Assembly: GCA_016802295.1 (NCBI GenBank)
Contig: JAESIW010000118.1
Span: 257,727-321,726, forward strand
DNA from: Brachionus rotundiformis
Taxonomy: Eukaryota > Rotifera > Eurotatoria > Ploima > Brachionidae
Length of the DNA: 64,000 nt
Reading direction: 5' to 3'
Both the position numbers and the translations under genes were made by a program. The notes below the pieces were generated by a model, which was not told where the DNA came from, did not search any database, and was given only the letters and a program-made list of their open reading frames with translations. Below are positions 59,965-64,000 of this stretch, one piece after another (position 1 is the first letter of the stretch; each line of letters begins with the position of its first letter).

Positions 59965-60763
59965 TTATCTACAATCAGGTCCAAGATGCGAAAATTCAAT
60001 ATCATATTTTCCCACATAATTGATTACATTCAAAATGTTATTTTTTATGCACCATTCCCATCTTAGTTTGTTTAAATTATTTTCCATAATATATTGGTCT
60101 TCTTTTTCCCATTGTTCAAGATCAGCTTGAGAGACTGGTTTGGCTGGAAAAGGCAATTTTTGTGCTACATCAATCAGCACTCTGCTCAAAACTCGACTGG
60201 GTACATATCCTCCAATTTCAACAATTATTCTACCTCTTTTTACAGGAGTGATATAATGATCTATAGCACCTTTGCCTCCTCCGAGTTTTTTACCCTGACC
60301 ATGCCGGGTAATCGGCTTCCATGGAGGATCAACTCGCCAGACAGCAAATGATTTATTCAAATCTAAATTTCGATTTATTGTATTTCTCATCATTTCAAAG
60401 TGGCCATGTTTTAGTTGACCTCCGCTTAAAGCCACAATACCATATTGCTTGTGAATAAGTTTATTGTGGACTAATTCAGGGCCTCGGTGATCGGCCAGAC
60501 GTTTGGGCATACGTGGCGTAAGAAATCCAGGCGGATAAGATGGCTGCTTTGGGACAACTTTTAGACGATTTTGGTCAGGATAACCCACAACTTAGAATCT
60601 TGATAAATGGTGTGTTTTTTATTCATTTAAAATTTGTATTACTTTTTTCTTCAGGTGGAACAGGAAAGTCCTTGAGACCAGCACAACTTTGATAGCATAA
60701 CAAAGCCGACCTATTGAATTTAAGAACTCTTTGTCCATTTAAACTCTTTAGTAAACTGATCAT
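59965..60763 (-). CDS. MRPL16: Mitochondrial ribosomal protein L16 (uL16m)
   Basis: Two exons (60763-60643, 60590-59965) encode 248 residues, close to the 251 of human MRPL16. The protein sits at the centre of the large mitoribosomal subunit near the tRNA binding sites. Exon 1 is basic and helical (LLKSLNGQRVLKFNRSALL), a plausible mitochondrial presequence. Exon 2 carries the uL16 core: GQLKHGHFEMMRNTINR, FAVWRVDPPWKPITRHGQGK, GGGKGAIDHYITPVKRGRI and QKLPFPAKPVS. The acceptor is fixed by an in-frame TAA immediately before it (CTAAG), and the 52-nt intron is in phase 1. All core motifs are present, so the gene should be functional. Confidence 0.93.
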
Positions 60764-61439
60764 CTTTAAATAAGTAATAAAATGAAATTTTTCATAAATA
60801 TATTTTTATAATTATTTTTAAAATTAAGAAAAAGTAAAGAGTTTTTTTTACAATTTTATTTATGAAAATAAGCAACTTTACTATTGGTACCCACGTTATG
60901 AAAATTTACTAAATTATTTTGGATTTAAAATATTAAAAAATAAATTTGATTTTTTCTGAGCCTACAATTTTCAGTCAATTTAAAACCTAGAAAACCACTT
61001 CTAGCATTTTGAATGATGCTTAACTAACAATTTAAATGAGATCTTTTCTAATACTTGTTCCTTTTTCTAATATTGATTTCTTATATCTCTTTTATTTCGA
61101 GTATTTATCAATGATCCAACCAATTCATAAATAAATGTGTAAAATGACCGACTTTACCTAATTTTTATCAATAATCAGAAATATATAAAAGAATAAATTT
61201 TGCTATTTAGCTGTTCTCTTTCTTGATTTTTAGATTTAAATATGAAAATATTGAACCAGCTGTGGGAATAGTTTTTTAGGTATGATATTTAGAAGTAACA
61301 AGAAGTTAAAAATTGATACAATTTACCAAAAAATGTTTTAAACTTATTTGACCTTATCTAGAGATTTTCATAATTCATGGTTTGCATGTTGGGATATAAA
61401 AAAGTTTATATTTCGTATGACTTGTACTTATTGTGAAAT
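60764..61439. other. AT-rich spacer
   Basis: MRPL16 upstream region, with no gene or repeat recognised before the LINE insertion. Confidence 0.4.
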
Positions 61440-61760
61440 TGATAGAACCAATTTTTTTTTTTTTTTCCTTATTCACTCCTTGTGGAGCATAGGGTCATTA
61501 CTTTTGATTTCCACTCAAGTCGATCTTTTGCCTTTACCCTTGCTTCTCCCCATGTCATACCCATTTCGATGAGCTCATTCGTGATTGTTGTCCTCCATGT
61601 CTCCATGTCTCTACTGCTGGTCGTCCTACCTTACGGCGCCCTTGGGGTGTCCATTGAAGGGCCTTTTTTGGTATCCGTGTTTCTTTCATTCTAAGTACAT
61701 GCCCGAGCCATCGTAGTCTTTTGTTCTTAATGCATTGACTTAATGGTGATAGAACCAATT
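61440..61760 (-). mobile_element. 5'-truncated LINE copy with perfect target-site duplication
   Basis: The 14-bp TGATAGAACCAATT occurs at 61440-61453 and again at 61747-61760, flanking a minus-strand insert of about 293 bp ending in an A run (T run at 61454-61466 on plus). The insert encodes the last part of a LINE ORF2: RLRWLGHVLRMKETRIPKKA, WTPQGRRKVGRPAVETWR, then, after an 8-nt duplication (AGACATGG twice) that shifts frame, TNELIEMGMTWGEARVKAK and a stop. Clean duplication and near-intact coding suggest a young insertion. The DNA is much richer in GC than its surroundings. Confidence 0.9.
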
Positions 61761-61947
61761 AAAGGATTTAAAATTATTTGTTAAGAAAGAAAAAAATATT
61801 TGCTAATTTAATGATTTGATATAATTAAAAATATTTAAAATTTTTTAAAGTTTTTATTTTATATTAGATACAATTTGATTAAAAAAATGTAAATCATAAC
61901 AAATTAGTGAGCTTTTCATATTTAAAGTAAGCAATTAATGATAAATT

Positions 61948-62634
61948 TTATTTAATGTATCTATCCATAAATTTTTTGTGAAATTCTGATCTCAAAGTGT
62001 CATTGATAAAATCTTTTTGTTTTTTATCACTTTCGATTTTAGCACAGTTTTTAAAAACAACATCGTCATCCCATCTCCTCTTTACCTTAAAATCACTACT
62101 GGCAGGTTTTTGATCATTTAGCAAAGGATTTCCTCTTAAAATGTTCTCAATTCGAATTTTCTCTTCTCTGGCTTTTTTTTCGGCTTCCAAACGAGCTGCC
62201 TCCGCTGCTCTTTCCTGCTTTATTTTGTTCAATTCAGCCATCAAAGCTTCAGTATCATCGTCATCTTCGTCATCATCAACTTCCTCTTCACTCTCATCCA
62301 GAGCTTTTTTTTTCAAATCAGTTTCTTCCTCGCTATCGCTGTCCGGAAGTACCTCATCAGCATCCAAATTTAATGATGCTGCTTCGATTTTTTGTTTTTT
62401 GTGGCGCTCACCATCTTTACCATCAGTGAGACTCAAGCGTTTACTTGAATCTTTTTTACTAGATAATTTTTCTCGTTCTTCTAATTCTTTTCTAAGCTCT
62501 TTCTTATCCTTTCGAACTTCTTCGGGCGCAGCCTGACCAATGTCTCGATACTTTAGTTTCAAATGACCCGGCAAGTCTCTAGCAGCATATTGTTTAGACA
62601 AACCACCTAAATCTATTGAATTTGTTGTTGACAT
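61948..62634 (-). CDS. CWC15: CWC15 homologue, spliceosome (Prp19/CDC5L complex) protein
   Basis: A single exon encodes 228 residues (human about 229). CWC15 joins the Prp19-related complex at the active spliceosome. The conserved N-terminus (LGGLSKQYAARDLPGHLKLK, then APEEVRKDKKELRKELEERE) is followed by an acidic middle (DSDSEEETD, SEEEVDDDEDDDDTEAL), a charged helix (LNKIKQERAAEAARLEAEKK), RIENILRGNPLLN and the family's C-terminal block (KVKRRWDDDVVFKNCAK to DTLRSEFHKKFMDRYIK). All regions are present, so the gene looks intact. Intronless state is unusual for this window, where most genes have introns. Confidence 0.95.
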   Translation of the reverse strand: MSTTNSIDLGGLSKQYAARDLPGHLKLKYRDIGQAAPEEVRKDKKELRKELEEREKLSSKKDSSKRLSLTDGKDGERHKKQKIEAASLNLDADEVLPDSDSEEETDLKKKALDESEEEVDDDEDDDDTEALMAELNKIKQERAAEAARLEAEKKAREEKIRIENILRGNPLLNDQKPASSDFKVKRRWDDDVVFKNCAKIESDKKQKDFINDTLRSEFHKKFMDRYIK

Positions 62635-62859
62635 TTTTACAATTGAAAATTTGAAGATCTTTTACTATATTTATAACTATGCATATACACTTTGGAAATA
62701 TTTTTGGAAATTTTGCAATTAGGATTTTTTATTTTAATTAATTTGAAAACAGAATTGCAAATTTAAAATTAATAATTTTCTGATTTAAAATTACAGAAAT
62801 AAACAAAAGCAAAATTCTCTATAATCAATTAGAATTAATTAGGGCCTTGATTTTTGATA

Positions 62860-63440
62860 TCTAATAGTAGTAGTAAAAAGAACTGTGACTTGAACTTGTA
62901 TTCAAGCAAGCCCTTTAGGCTTTTAGCAGTAGCCTCAAGAAAAGATAAATTTCCTTCATCCAGACGTCCAGTTTAGCTGTAAAATTGTTTAAATTATGTG
63001 CATTAACTATCTCGTTTGGTAATTTGTTCCAGATTGTGGTGACTTTGTTAGTAAGGAGACTAAATCTTGGTTGAAAATACTTCATTTCCTCTTTTCATTT
63101 CTTCTGCTTTGACCATACAAACAAGCGTCGTTCACAACACTTATCTTCTCTAAATTATTGATCGCTTATCTACTTACTCGTTTAAAGATTGCTCAAATCC
63201 ATTCTTTTTAACCTGTCAGTATAACTGTTCTTAATAAATAAGAGAAGAATTTAATAATGAGATCAAGGACCAGTCTAGTCGCTCTTCTCTGCACTTTTTC
63301 CTACTCATTTATATTATTTACACAGTAAGGTTACCATGAGCTGATGGTATATTCTGTATGTTGTCTGCGTTTGGCACTGTTGACCACTTTTTTGACCAGT
63401 CACAAATTTTGTCTACATCTCTTTGAAGTTTCAAATTCGA
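62860..63440 (-). mobile_element. Degenerate LINE fragment (CR1/jockey-like ORF2 C-terminus)
   Basis: Minus-strand translation, with stops and frameshifts, shows LQRDVDKICDWSKKWSTV (about 63370-63440), EKVQRRATRLV (about 63260-63300) and TIWNKLPNEIVNAHNLNNF (about 62980-63050), then TAKLD. These are the post-palm signatures LQxDLDxLxxWS, VQRRATK and WNxLPxxVVxAxSLxxF of CR1/jockey-type reverse transcriptases. It is a different family from the copy at 61.45 kb and is not functional. Confidence 0.75.
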
Positions 63441-63764
63441 TGAAAAAATTCAAAAACATTTTCAAATATGAATTAAAAGAATAGAGAATAAGATAATTTT
63501 GAATAGAAGGTTGGTCTATTTGATAAAGGATGGCTAATTTTTTATGCTACTAATGGCTAGATTATTGCACTTTGTACGGGAAATTAATGGAAATCATTTT
63601 AGAATATAAAAATAATTTATAAATAAATCAAAATCTAACAATAGTTTAGATCTAAATAAAAAATTTCAAATAATAGCATTTTTATCTTTAAAGTTTTTTG
63701 ATAACAACACTCGCCGTAAATTGGAAGAATAATTAATTTAATTTATAAATCTTTATGAGCTGAT

Positions 63765-63850
63765 GGTAAAAAAAATGGAGAAGGCATTTCTGAATATTTC
63801 TATTCAAGATTAATTAGTTGCTTTGTGACCATAAGATCAAACTTTAATTT
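63765..63850 (+). repeat. Fragment related to the 7.7-kb coding remnant
   Basis: AATGGAGAAGGCATTTCTGA through TTGCTTTGTGACCATAAGATC matches 7727-7795 in both bases and reading frame (NGEGISEYFYSRLISCFVTI against NGEKSFGSFYSRLINCFVIK). Similarity fades on both sides. Confidence 0.5.
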
Positions 63851-64000
63851 TAGTGTTATTAATTTTGAATTTGATTTAATTAATCAAAATTTGACTAAAT
63901 GAAGCTTTAATAAGTATTTTGTACAAAGAAAATAGTCTTGAAATTTAAATAAATTATTTAAGCCGTTATCTATTTTTTATTTATGAGCGAATAGCTCTCG

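Larger units (their letters stand above)
62635..64000. other. CWC15 upstream region with repeat relics
   Basis: It holds a LINE relic (about 62860-63440) and a fragment related to the 7.7-kb coding remnant (about 63765-63850). The rest is AT-rich with no gene seen. Confidence 0.5.

Noticed and set aside
62141..62536. Ser/Phe-rich plus-strand ORF
   Set aside because: Antisense of the acidic and Lys/Glu-rich CWC15 coding region.

Overview
The window is nuclear DNA of an animal. Genes have spliceosomal introns with GT/AG borders, many of only about 45-70 bp, and the products are metazoan: a biogenic-amine GPCR, a PKN-type kinase, a CCDC180 cilium protein, the spliceosome protein CWC15 and mitochondrial ribosomal protein L16. 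The DNA is very AT-rich (by eye roughly three quarters A+T), with long gene-free stretches. An octopamine/tyramine-type receptor points to a protostome. Base composition, intron size and gene style would fit a monogonont rotifer such as Brachionus, but that is an inference I cannot test here.

Layout. 0-17 kb: an intronless orphan GPCR (-), two AT-rich deserts holding a SINE, hairpin elements and a decayed coding remnant, then an octopamine/tyramine-like receptor (+). 17-24 kb: a small unknown gene, a five-exon gamma-glutamyltransferase (+) and two tiny ORFs. 24-32 kb: a ten-exon CCDC180-like gene (-), with a LINE piece and a Tc1/mariner-type MITE in its largest intron. 32.6-40.7 kb: a cluster of six short secreted-protein genes (five on -, one on +), interrupted by an AGPAT1-type acyltransferase (+). 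42-47 kb: a four-exon protein kinase N gene (-) with a SINE in an intron. 47-52.7 kb: desert. 52.7-57 kb: a nine-exon LRR/EF-hand gene of LRRC74 type (+), whose fifth intron carries a 1.4 kb DNA transposon. 57-60 kb: two tandem intronless secreted vWA genes (+). 60-64 kb: MRPL16 (-), a young 5'-truncated LINE copy with a perfect target-site duplication, CWC15 (-), and another LINE relic.

Most single-copy genes here are unrelated housekeeping or signalling genes that merely lie side by side. The coherent local system is the secreted cluster. All six genes have a first exon of 52-64 nt that encodes only a signal peptide and ends in phase 1, followed by a short intron. Three have a TATA box close upstream, and two share a C-terminal module although their middles differ (WAP domains, a Tyr/Lys-rich tandem repeat, a Thr run, a Pro/Arg-rich tail). 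This looks like a locally duplicated family of gland or matrix products built by exon shuffling; the role is inferred.

The mobile DNA is also instructive. A tRNA-derived SINE family (two copies, one split by a hairpin element) appears to share its 3' tail with the LINE at 61.45-61.75 kb, the arrangement expected of a SINE and the LINE that mobilises it. All exon borders below were read by eye from splice sites and reading phase; no transcript data were available.
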